64,000 nucleotides of DNA from Zoroaster sp. YZ-2022 (Eukaryota > Echinodermata > Asteroidea > Forcipulatida > Zoroasteridae). Below are positions 55,548-64,000 of this stretch, one piece after another (position 1 is the stretch's first letter; the number at the start of each line of letters is the position of its first letter). The DNA lies in assembly GCA_029582265.1 (NCBI GenBank), contig CM055822.1, forward strand, positions 45,560,559 through 45,624,558, in the 5' to 3' direction. Made by a program: the position numbers and the translations under genes. The notes under the pieces are model-generated. The model did not search any database. It was not told the DNA's origin and saw only the letters and a list, made by a program, of their open reading frames with translations.

Positions 55548-56552
55548 CATAATGGGCAATCCCATGGTTATTCACGTTACATTTTTGAGGTATTGGTCCA
55601 CTCTTAATGCCATAATTTCCTTACTTATACACTCTATAAAAACGAAGTGCTGAATATATATATAGCACCTCGAGTGCATCAGTCACTATACAAGCTCCAA
55701 AAAAGTACTAAAATTAGCACTTGAGGTGCTATATTCAGCACTTCGAGTGTACTTTGTATATGCACTCTAGAAACGAAGTGCTGAATATATAGCACCTCGA
55801 GTGCAGTCACTATACAAGCTCCAAAAAAGTGCTAAAATTAGCACTTGAGGTGCTATATTCAGCACTTCGAGTGTACTTTGTATATGCACTCTAGAAACGA
55901 AGTGCTGAATATATAGCACCTCGAGTGCAGTCACTATACAAGCTCCAAAAAAGTGCTAAAATTAGCACTTGAGGTGCTATATTCAGCACTTCGAGTGTAC
56001 TTTGTATATGCACTCTAGAAACGAAGTGCTGAATATATAGCACCTCGAGTGCAGTCACAATACAAGCTCTAAATTAGCACTTCGTTTTTAGAGTGCATAT
56101 ACAAAGTACACTTGAAGTGCTGAATATAGCACCTCAAGTGTTAATTTTAGCACTTTTTAGGAGCTTGTATAGTGACTGCACTAGAGGTGCCTATATTCAG
56201 CACTTGATTTTTTAGAGTCTATATCTCACTCATCAGTTTTTTTCACAGAAGTTGCGTTATACCCAGACCTTACTCGGCACAAACAAAAAATAATTTCAGA
56301 AATTTGTTATAGGGGGCCTATGTACGCTACATGACAGGAAAACGCCGGTTACTCACGTTACATTTTTCAGACATACATAAAATGTTACCCTTCTCTTATA
56401 TAGTGTAGATATAAAAAAATTCTGAAATTCTTATTTTGTGCTGAGTAAGATATGGGTATAATGCAGATGATGAGTGAAATATATATTACGGCATTAAGAG
56501 TGGCCTCACAACCTCAAAAATGTAACGTGAGTAACCATGGAATTACCCATAG
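55548..56552. mobile_element. about 1-kb foldback element containing a 124-bp tandem array
   Basis: GGCAATCCCATGGTTATTCA, CGTTACATTTTTGAGG and CCACTCTTAATGCCATAAT at the left are inverted at 56480-56552. Within are four units of 124 bp (starts at 55762, 55886, 56010 and an earlier partial), each built of inverted GAAGTGCTGAATATATAGCA and TGCTATATTCAGCACTTCGA. A second inverted pair lies at 56220-56300 and 56400-56480. Confidence 0.88.
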
Positions 56553-56649
56553 GGCTATGCTTATTATGCTACACCACAAACCTTCCGAGAAAAATTACAA
56601 AATACTTTGTTTGAGAACATTTTGGGTTCTTTCTCCATTACCAATAATT

Positions 56650-56965
56650 GATTTAATTTTACCCTACACTGACGTGTGTATAGCACTGCATACTCAATGC
56701 CTTCCGAGTGTCTGTGAAAAAACTTCACAGGCGACTCAGGCGGGATTCGAACCCATGACCTCCTGCTTACTAGTCTTAACCTCTCGACCACTGATGATGA
56801 CGATTGGCTGGCTAGAATCCTATATAGCAGCGGGTTCTGCGATATGTATAGGTTGGTGAAATTCTTGCGTCGGGTGATAAACAATTGATTTAATTTTGCC
56901 CTACTCCGACGTGTGTATAGCACTGTATATTCCAAGTGTCTGTGAAAAAACTTCACTTCACATTA
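56650..56965 (-). mobile_element. tRNA-derived SINE (family 2), tandem pair
   Basis: A full unit (56650-56880) with GGGTTCGAATCCCG and the upstream ATATCGCAGAACCCGCTG module is followed head to tail by a second, partial unit (56881-56960) starting at TTAATTTTGCCCTACTCCGA on the plus strand. Confidence 0.82.
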
Positions 56966-57705
56966 CCTATAAATATCCCTTTCATGGTGTCTGGCTTTCA
57001 TTCCCTCAACCGTTCCTTATTGGTTGGCTGGTCACCTTCCATTCACCAATACAAAATATTCACAATAAAAATCTCAGATTTCCATCCAGTAATATCTAGT
57101 ACAATGACTATCTTGACTGATATTAACCAGTCCTTTACTGAACAAGATAATAACAAATTATTTTTAGGCCAACAAAAAATTTGTACGGTTTGAGACTGAT
57201 AAGCCCCAAAAAGCATTCTTTATCGTAATCAAAATTTGCAAAAAAAAGTTATGCAAATTATTCCATAAACAGAGTCTTCCATACATGGCATTGACAAGTG
57301 TTTATTTTGAACTCTCTTGCTAGTAATATCATACACCTCAATGATCTTATTATATATTATGATTCGAGGATCACTGCGCTTCTTGGTGAATTTTGTCTTC
57401 AAAAGAAAATTCAAATTAGCGTATCCCTGGGGTATGAGATGACGTACTTGGCTGATGGTTTCAGAGCTGAAGTAGTCTTTATAATGAGTAAACAAAGCCA
57501 TGAAAACCGAATACAGCTTACAGCATCGTATAATTAGAAAAATTTGAAGTCTTGTGTTTTCGTATGGGATATTTGGAGAATGATTCATAGGAAAGTTTTG
57601 ATCATCCAAGCCAGGTGACATGGATTGATCAAGACAGTGCAAAGGGTTCAGATCCAGACGTTTTGAAAGGGATGGAGGGGCCCAGATGGTCGGAAATTAT
57701 TGTCA
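56966..57705. other. unassigned stretch
   Basis: Both strands are open for 80-137 codons around 57229-57642, but no motif, splice border or repeat was recognised. Confidence 0.4.
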
Positions 57706-57714
57706 TGGTTAAGC

Positions 57715-58160
57715 TTGGGGCGACATCAATTTTTTTCATCCACGATATATCGGCAAACATATATCGCGATTTTTATTATTTTTTTCACTCATGTATGATT
57801 GCATGAATGTACCCCTCAACAAATGTCACAATAAACCGTAAATTCGTTTTGCAGAGCATGTATGTACTTCTGAAGTAGTTCGCTTTTGTTTCTCACTTCC
57901 AAAAGCTGAAAAGACTGTTCTAATTTTGTTTCCATGGAATTTCTGACGATATATTTTTTTTATTCGTGATTTGCCGACATCTCAATAACTTAAAAAGGTT
58001 CTCAATATTGTTCTCAATACCTCCAGTTCTTTTCAGAACTAATTACTACTCAGTTGAGAATTTCACATGGTGTCACCGCAATTAGTCTTACTTATCCTCC
58101 TCACCATGCAAAGCTACAAGTTTTACTCAATATTGTAATCGAATATTTTTCAATTTTTTT
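57715..58160 (+). repeat. dispersed repeat (ATCGATATCGCCC ends), with a Penelope tail inserted
   Basis: The segment CATCCACGATATATCGGCAA to GCTGAAAAGACTGTTCTAAT matches 58795-59040. At 58018-58128 a 110-bp Penelope terminal piece is inserted, with CTCAATATTG-like words on both sides as a probable target duplication. Confidence 0.7.
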
Positions 58161-58164
58161 TTCA

Positions 58165-58320
58165 AATTCGTTTGAAACACAGCACGGCAGAATTCCAATC
58201 GAAATCCAGCAATTTTGGCTGCAATTGGACATCGTTTCATAGCAATTTTTTTTTTAAATGCTGATGTGCAGGTCTGAGGCGATGTGCGCAGAGACTAGAA
58301 ACTGGAGACTTTTTTTGGCC
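58165..58320. mobile_element. PIF/Harbinger-like MITE, right half
   Basis: AAACACAGCACGGCAGAATT to GGAGACTTTTTTTGGCC, followed by TAA; the left half is missing. It lies 250 bp upstream of exon C. Confidence 0.75.
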
Positions 58321-58574
58321 TAATTGGTCCCAGGGGATCATTTGTGAAGCCCAAGGGTGGGTATGAAAAACATGTGTATAGGTTACAAACAAAACTATCA
58401 TTTATTTTCTAAATAACATACATGTTTATCATAGATTTCATCTCATCTGCATCAAACAAGAGATTTGAATTTTTATCATTTACAAGGATTTATTGTGATT
58501 TTGATTGTCATAAGGTCTGTTCTGTCCTTGGCCATTCCGTGTGTTTGTTACCAAAGTTTTGTCATTTATTTCAG

Positions 58575-58728
58575 GTGATATGCCGGACTGGAGCCACCCT
58601 GTTTTCCTCATCTACCATGATCCGTGCAGACAGAGGCCGGGGCTAGACAGACCCTGGACTGTCGGTACCATACTCAGGAAGAAACATCTACAGGATGTGG
58701 AGATCTGCACTCCAGAAGGGTTACAAAG
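58575..58728 (+). CDS. SMPD3: neutral sphingomyelinase (SMPD3-like), exon C
   Basis: A 154-bp exon with acceptor TGTCATTTATTTCAG| and donor CAAAG|GTACGA. After completing a Gly codon from exon B it reads DMPDWSHPVFLIYHDPCRQR, RPWTVGTIL and VEICTPEGLQ. Vertebrate SMPD3 has a YRDPCR...PWAIGTLLD...VCTPDNLQ segment at the same place, so order and spacing agree. The last two bases (AG) join the T of exon D to give Ser. The intron between B and C is 24.2 kb and made almost wholly of repeats. Confidence 0.93.
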
Positions 58729-58794
58729 GTACGATATGGGACAATGATGTCACTTGTGTACAAAAAACAAACAACCCAAGGTTGAGGTGGATAA

Positions 58795-61015
58795 GCTTGG
58801 ATGATATCGATTTTTTTCATCCACGATATATCGGCAAACATACATGTATATCACGATTTTCGATAATAAAAATATTTGTTCATTCATGCATGATTGCTTT
58901 AGAGCCGGTAACTACAGGTATGTACCCCTCTACACAGGTCACAATAAATTCGTTTGCAGAGCATGTATGTACTTCTGAAGTAGTTCGCTTTTGTTTCTCA
59001 CTTACAAAAGCTGAAAAGACGTAACTGTTCTAATTTTGTTTCCATGGAATTTCTGACTTGACTCACAATGTCGATTTTTTTTTTTTTTTTTTAAATCATG
59101 ATATATATTTTTTTAATTAGGATTTACCGATATCTCGGTTGTAACCGGAGCTTTTGCACACCCAGGAATAATACACAGAATGCAAGTAAGGATACCGTGG
59201 ACCAATGAACTTTAATGAAATCACAAATCTATAGAGAACTACACTACAGTACAACCAAAATGAAAACGTAAACCCGAAACCAAACACACACAAAAAACCT
59301 GTTAAAACAAACAGAAAAATAACAACTAATTTAAATCAGCACAAAATACGGTTCACCTCATGTTCTATATCAATCTAATTGAATTATTCAGTTAACCACA
59401 AGTTTCTTTAATACAAAATGGTATACATCATCAAAATGAAATGGAAGAATTAAGACGCAATTAACAATAATTATGATAAACAATAATAGCGCTTTCCGAC
59501 AAAAACATCATACCAGACCCAACAGCCATTTACGTTAATAGCGATCCCCGATCCTCGATCCCTTTGCAAGATTAACCCATAGACCATCAACATACCCCAA
59601 CCAGCGACACTGGGTCTACAGATCACGGACCCACCATTTCAGCACCGTGATAAAGTCCGGTCCCTGGCTAAAACAACCTTCAGCTGTCATCAGCAGGTGG
59701 ACGATGGTCTAAAATGAAGTGAATTACAATATGCTAAAACACAACCAAAAACCATGCAATCATGTACAGTACGCTCAACTTCTGCGGTCACTATCTATGT
59801 GCATGTAATGACAAGAAATATGCCGATGTCCATGACGGACTCGCATACAATGCCTCTAACAAACGGCAGAACGTCCATTGTTCATAACTATAAAAACAAC
59901 ACATTCGTAAACTACAATCCCCATGGGAAGACCAGATTACTCAAATCGGACTGTACGAATTGACTTCGAATTACAGCTGAAAAGAAATATCTATCACTTC
60001 CAACCCAATCTAACTTCATCGCACTTCTTTAAAATATCTTAAAAATACATAAAAACACATACTCGATTAATCTATATGCCTCTTCCGTCTTCCAAAAATA
60101 TTATTTGTTTAAATTCTCCCAACATCCCAACAATTTACTTATTGACATCAGTGGCGACAAATTATAAAAGTCTGCCAATCACTATACAAAGTGACAAAAT
60201 ACTGATGGCCTCATAAAAGATTCACTCCAATACACCTGTCAGATAACCAATAATCCCAAACAAAGCTAGCCCCTTATGGAAATTATTTTCTCCATTAATC
60301 TTCGCAACCACGTCACCGAGACATATACCAAGTTATCGTAACTTTTCCCACTGCTAAATTAATGAACTAGCCGGTGCTGTGGTCGACTTGACGTCGATTC
60401 CCAAAGCTCACCGAACACTTATAGAATTTGTCTCGACACCAAAAAGAAAATGTTTCTTTACTTAAACTTATCTTTCCCCTACTAAACTCTAAAAATTACA
60501 AAGACAATTTTCAGTGAAAATAAAATTAAAATAATAAGTAAAAATGTATCATTTACCTGTATCAGACATGTACTGTAATAGTCGAAGAACATCCTGACAC
60601 AAAGATGAAACTACAATTAAGGCTCTCTGGACAGACGTTCGCCTTCACAAACTGCCGTCACCGGCAGCGCGTTGGCAAGTCCCAGACAGGCTGGAAATCT
60701 GTTGCAACCCCCCAAAACTTGCCATAGGGCTAGACAAAGACGTAAGTGTTATAGCCCTCCGTGGTGTCAAGACCCCCTAGCTTTACCGCGTTTTATACTT
60801 GAACTGAACATTCCAAAATGTAACACGAGAAGGCAATAATAACACTATATAACTAATATTAAGCAAACAAGATACAAAACGTACAACTACAATAAGGAAA
60901 TTCCTTTTAACTTTGTGTCCATAATAATAACCGACATGGTTGTATATTCCCACGGTTACACGGTAATTTAAAAAGGTTCTCGATATCGTAATCGAATAAA
61001 AAAGGTATTCTGTAA
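58795..61015 (+). repeat. dispersed repeat (ATCGATATCGCCC ends), split by an LTR-like insertion
   Basis: The left part 58795-59139 and right part 60961-61015 together give one copy of the repeat also present at 57715 and, inverted, at 52905. The junction is exact apart from the CGGT duplication around 59140-60960. Confidence 0.75.
59140..60960 (-). mobile_element. solo-LTR-like insertion, 1.82 kb, 4-bp duplication
   Basis: It begins TGTAACCGGAGC and ends CCCACGGTTACA, so the ends are TG...CA with an 8-bp inverted TGTAACCG/CGGTTACA. CGGT flanks both sides (59136-59139 and 60961-60964). There is no polymerase or gag-like frame. A minus-strand TATAAAACGCGG at about 60784-60795 could be the LTR promoter, so I set the strand to minus. 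TG...CA ends with a short duplication are typical of LTRs; the family is not recognised and 1.8 kb is long for a solo LTR. Confidence 0.75.
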
Positions 61016-61164
61016 TGATTCTTGTCTTGTTATTTTCGTTTGCGCCATCTTGGATCTCGCGTATCCACACCGCGAGCAGGATCAGCAAATACAGGATCCG
61101 GATCAGTAAACTGTCTAAAACCGTACGGACAGTGTCTGGTAATTGAGATCTGTGCGAAACAAAC

Positions 61165-61275
61165 AGACCCTGATGAGTCCTCAGAATGTGGGTTCGAATC
61201 CTGGCCACGACCATGGTATTTGTGTCTTTGAGCAAGACATTTAACTGTACATCGCTTCTGCTGGAGTGGACAGAG
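61165..61275 (+). mobile_element. tRNA-derived SINE (family 1), fragment
   Basis: AGAATGTGGGTTCGAATCCT and TTGTGTCTTTGAGCAAGACA remain from the head and body. Confidence 0.75.
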
Positions 61276-61340
61276 GAGGCAACGTTCACTAGGACGAGCT
61301 AATTATGATGTTACCCCCCCCCCCCCCAAACACCACTTAA

Positions 61341-61585
61341 CCAGTTCGCGTCGGGAATAAAAAAGTTTTTCTGGGCCCCTGTGCGGGTTTCTTTTTCCCA
61401 CACACACGTTAATGGAAGCTTCCACAGCGCGTGGCCACATCTTCCGAGCATGTCACCGTACACGCGTGGCTCAACCGAGCATGCATACAAATATATCAGA
61501 GTTTCCTATGGCGTGTTTAGACGCTCTCCGATCCGTGGTGCAAAAACAAATTGCGTGTATACACGGCCTCCGACGCGAACTGGTT
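61341..61585. mobile_element. MITE with TTAA target and CCAGTTCGCG ends, second copy
   Basis: TTAA at 61337-61340 and 61586-61589 bracket CCAGTTCGCGTCGGGAATAA and GGCCTCCGACGCGAACTGG. Shares its ends and several core words (GCGTGTTTAGACGCTCTCCG) with 7872-8126 in the opposite orientation. Confidence 0.82.
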
Positions 61586-61768
61586 TTAAAACAACACTTT
61601 ATGTATCATTTCCTCCTCTGCCTGTTTTTTACTACGCCACTGTCAGTAAATAAAGATTCCACTATGTCAAACAAATTAGTCCACTACACAAAGTTTTGCC
61701 TTTTTGTTTCACAAATTCTTGACTGAAAAACCTTTATTTATTTTTTTGTTTGCTCATATTGTTTGTAG

Positions 61769-61937
61769 TGCTTTAGAAGACCCCCACCTTAGAAGTAGCT
61801 ACCTGGAGGATGCTGATGTGTTTGACACGGGAGATGGACTGAGATGGGGAACTTCTGATAGCGCACAATTTGAGAGCAGTGGTCGGCGTAGAGTTGACTA
61901 CATCCTCTATAGTAATCATAGAACGCATATGCAACAG
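61769..61937 (+). CDS. SMPD3: neutral sphingomyelinase (SMPD3-like), exon D
   Basis: A 169-bp exon with acceptor CATATTGTTTGTAG| and donor CAACAG|GTAGCT. It reads ALEDPHLRSSYLEDADVFD, RWGTSDSAQFESSGRRRVDY and ILYSNHRTHMQQ. The GRRRVDYILY block matches the conserved GRRIDYML of vertebrate SMPD3 that precedes the last catalytic-His segment. It ends in phase 0. The linker before GRRR differs in sequence from vertebrates, which is common for this loop. Confidence 0.92.
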
Positions 61938-61954
61938 GTAGCTGAGCTAAAGCC

Positions 61955-62275
61955 CCTGCCCCCCCTCCTGCTGGTTTTCTGGTCTCCATGCGCTTTGCCT
62001 CAGACCAGCATTTTTAGTTTTCTTTCTTTCTTTTTTTTGTGCTATGAAATGATGTCCAATTGCAGCCAAAATTGCTGGATTGATTGGAATTCTGCCATGC
62101 TGAACGTTTGTGAGGTCTCTGTTATCCACCATACATTGTGAATGGGAATTTTAGTCTGGTTCCAGTAACATTTATCACATATTTTACTGGTTAGCAAAAA
62201 AAAAACACACCTGTCACCGCACCTATTTTGAAGCTGACCTATGACCAGAAACCAGAGACTTTTTTTGATGTAATT
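61955..62275. mobile_element. PIF/Harbinger-like MITE in the last intron
   Basis: It fills most of the 524-bp intron between exons D and E. The core GCTATGAAATGATGTCCAAT and the right words GACCAGAAACCAGAGACTTT identify the family. Confidence 0.75.
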
Positions 62276-62461
62276 TCATCATTTGGACCCATCCATCACC
62301 ATTGCACATATGTCTGTAATACCAGTACTACAACTGCATTAATTCCTTCCTGTGCTTATTTCAACTCGATTTGAATTTTTGTGTCACTCTATCCGGCCGT
62401 GAAAGCTTCATGCAACTTGAGTTTGTGTTGATATTCTGACTTTTTTCCCCCCTCCATGTAG

Positions 62462-62638
62462 ATCTGCGAGGAGTACAGCTTCGTGAGTCAACTCGCCACC
62501 TTAACGGATCACGTTCCTCTTTGTATGACATTCTCGGCGGCCATCGGACCGGCCGCCATGCAGGAATGGCTTCCGGACGTCACCCCCGATAGTGAGGGAT
62601 CTCACTCTTGTAAGATAATGTACGAAACGACCGTTTGA
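62462..62638 (+). CDS. SMPD3: neutral sphingomyelinase (SMPD3-like), exon E and stop
   Basis: The terminal coding exon has acceptor CCCCTCCATGTAG| and stop TGA at 62636-62638. It reads ICEEYSFVSQLATLTDHVPL, then CMTFSAAIGPAAMQEWLPDV and ends MYETTV. The EEYSFVSQLATLTDHVP block matches EEFSFITQLSGLTDHLP of vertebrate SMPD3, and the His of TDH is the catalytic base of the family. The tail after TDH is 41 residues, roughly 25 longer than I remember for human SMPD3. It is the 3' end of the gene. Confidence 0.94.
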   Translation: MCEEYSFVSQLATLTDHVPLCMTFSAAIGPAAMQEWLPDVTPDSEGSHSCKIMYETTV

Positions 62639-62900
62639 TGGCATGGCAACCCTTCAATGATTTGGATGAAATTTAAATGATCTAAAACCCTTTTTAGATC
62701 ATTTGGATGAAATTTACGGACCTTTAACAATTATTAGCCTGAAGGGGTGCCGGCGGTATGTTATTTCTTGGTGCACTGGTGCAAAAATGAGTTCATCTTC
62801 TAAAACACCTTGAGAGAATCGGGGAAAGCTTCTAAAAGGACATTATTTCTTTAGTTGTTCCTGAAATATGTCCTGCAAATGTACAGGGAACCTTAACAAA
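62639..62900 (+). other. probable 3' UTR
   Basis: Unique sequence after the stop. No AATAAA is seen before the MITE at 62903; the first plus-strand AATAAA I find is at 63723-63728, which would make a 3' UTR of about 1.1 kb containing the MITE. Confidence 0.4.
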
Positions 62901-62902
62901 AT

Positions 62903-63341
62903 CAGACCTCCCAACATGTACGATTTTGGCGTACTTTTTACGATTTTTCACCCATTGTACGATTTTTGACAATGCCGTTTTTTAAGTTTTTTTTTTTAAA
63001 TCTTTTTTTAATTTGTTATTTTTTATTTCGCGCGCCATAGGCCGTGCAAGTCTCATGGGCGAGACTTAACACAGTCTATTCCTGTGTGGTCTGTTGTTCC
63101 CGGTCGTGCGGTCCGCATAATCGCATTCACTGTAATACGTTCGATCTCTGAAGGGCAAAGGAGGGACTGTCAACTAGTTTATGAATAGACAACGTGCGTG
63201 CAAACTGATACTCTGTGGAAGCGTGGCTTCTGTACACACGATATGTATGCAGACTGTACACACACGTGTTGTATACGTTACACACGATGCTACCGGCTTG
63301 AAGAAAGTACTATTTTTGAAAACTGAATGTTGGGAGGTCTG
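62903..63341. mobile_element. hAT-like MITE (CAGACCTCCCAAC ends)
   Basis: CAGACCTCCCAACATGTACG at the left and ATGTTGGGAGGTCTG at the right, flanked by CAAAAT (62897-62902 and 63342-63347). The left part repeats TACGATTTT; hAT type by its CAG end. Confidence 0.78.
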
Positions 63342-63722
63342 CAAAATTCTATAATGATTGTTTTTATGTAACTTAAAACTACATAATTTTCCACAATTAT
63401 TTAGTCAGAGAAATAATTCCTCCCTTTTTATTACTATTATTTTTTTGGGTGTGGGGGGGGGGGGCTGTTCTGTGAACATTTTATCATAATTAGTGCACGG
63501 TATTTTTAAAGGGAAAGTACAACATTTTAAAATAATAACAAATTATTATCTAAAAACTGAATTCTTACTTGGTGTAAACTTGGTACATATACAACCCGAG
63601 AAATGTGCTTTAATTTGAAAGAAAACTGGAATTTATACCATTTGCATAACTTTTGACATGCAGATACATGTCATGAAAGAACAAATCAATTAGGGGAATC
63701 CATTTTTCAAGGAATAGTCGCA

Positions 63723-63728
63723 AATAAA
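63723..63728 (+). promoter_or_regulatory. candidate polyadenylation signal AATAAA
   Basis: First AATAAA after the sphingomyelinase stop codon on the plus strand, 1085 bp downstream. Position alone supports it. Confidence 0.25.
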
Positions 63729-63931
63729 GTGCTTACAATTACTATGGCCAAAGGGGGAAAAAAACCAAAAAAAACTTGAAATCCCTTGAGATCTTCAGGC
63801 ACACATTCTGGAAAGGTATCTCAGAACAAGATGCATGCTCTGTATCAATATTTTATTTTTCCTGTCATCTTTGGTTTAAATGTGTGTATTTTTGTTTTCC
63901 TAGTAGAAGAAAAGTAAATTACTTTCAATTA

Positions 63932-64000
63932 GGCCCCCAAAATAAGTTTCCGGTTTCTGGTCATCAGTCGGCTTCAAAATCAGTTTGGTGACACGTTTTT
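63932..64000. mobile_element. PIF/Harbinger-like MITE, cut by window end
   Basis: TTA followed by GGCCCCCAAAATAAGTTTCC and GGTCATCAGTCGGCTTCAAA, the left end of the family. Confidence 0.8.

Noticed and set aside
57229..57642. 137-codon minus-strand open frame
   Set aside because: No recognisable motif, the opposite strand is also open, and there are no neighbours or splice sites to support it.
60783..61289. 168-codon minus-strand open frame
   Set aside because: It crosses the border of the LTR-like insertion and a SINE fragment, so it is a chance frame over unrelated pieces.

Overview
This is a gene-poor, repeat-saturated animal nuclear DNA window. Small exons with GT/AG borders are separated by introns of up to 25 kb. 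There are no bacterial-style operons, and there are many families of MITEs, SINEs, LINE tails and minisatellites. The transposon set (CR1-like LINE tails, tRNA-derived SINEs ending in TTATTATT, Penelope-like elements with a GIY-YIG domain, hAT, TTAA-target and TTA-target MITEs) suits a marine invertebrate. My best guess is an echinoderm or related deuterostome, but the species cannot be fixed from this sequence.

Only one host gene is supported. Five plus-strand exons at 8741-8816, 34252-34395, 58575-58728, 61769-61937 and 62462-62638 splice in perfect phase into 239 residues that match the C-terminal half of the catalytic domain of neutral sphingomyelinase 2 (SMPD3-like, DNase I/exonuclease III fold). 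Earlier exons must lie upstream of the window. The usual catalytic GDFN motif reads GNFN here, which is the most important coding observation.

Layout: 1-1000 is an 81-bp minisatellite. 2.4-2.95 kb and 4.48-4.64 kb hold short tandem arrays. 5.1-10.1 kb holds SINEs, two CR1-like LINE tails, hAT and TTAA MITEs and exon A. 10.4-34 kb is the giant first intron, with palindromic MITEs, two copies of a TTAA element carrying a 45-bp minisatellite, very long TTA arrays around a Penelope-derived palindrome, LINE and Penelope remnants and many nested insertions. 34.25-58.57 kb is the second giant intron. It contains a 90-bp minisatellite split by a 4.29-kb terminal-inverted-repeat transposon that encodes a Lys/Arg-rich protein remnant (37193-41478), a 2.4-kb 63-69-bp minisatellite (44.3-46.7 kb), foldback elements and more SINEs. 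58.6-62.6 kb has the last three exons, with a 1.8-kb solo-LTR-like insertion between exons C and D. The last 1.3 kb is the probable 3' UTR and flank.

Much of the biology here is interaction between mobile elements: SINEs that share 3' tails with particular LINEs, MITEs nested in MITEs with readable target-site duplications, and transposons that contain or interrupt minisatellites. Most of the long open frames are translations of tandem repeats and are not genes.
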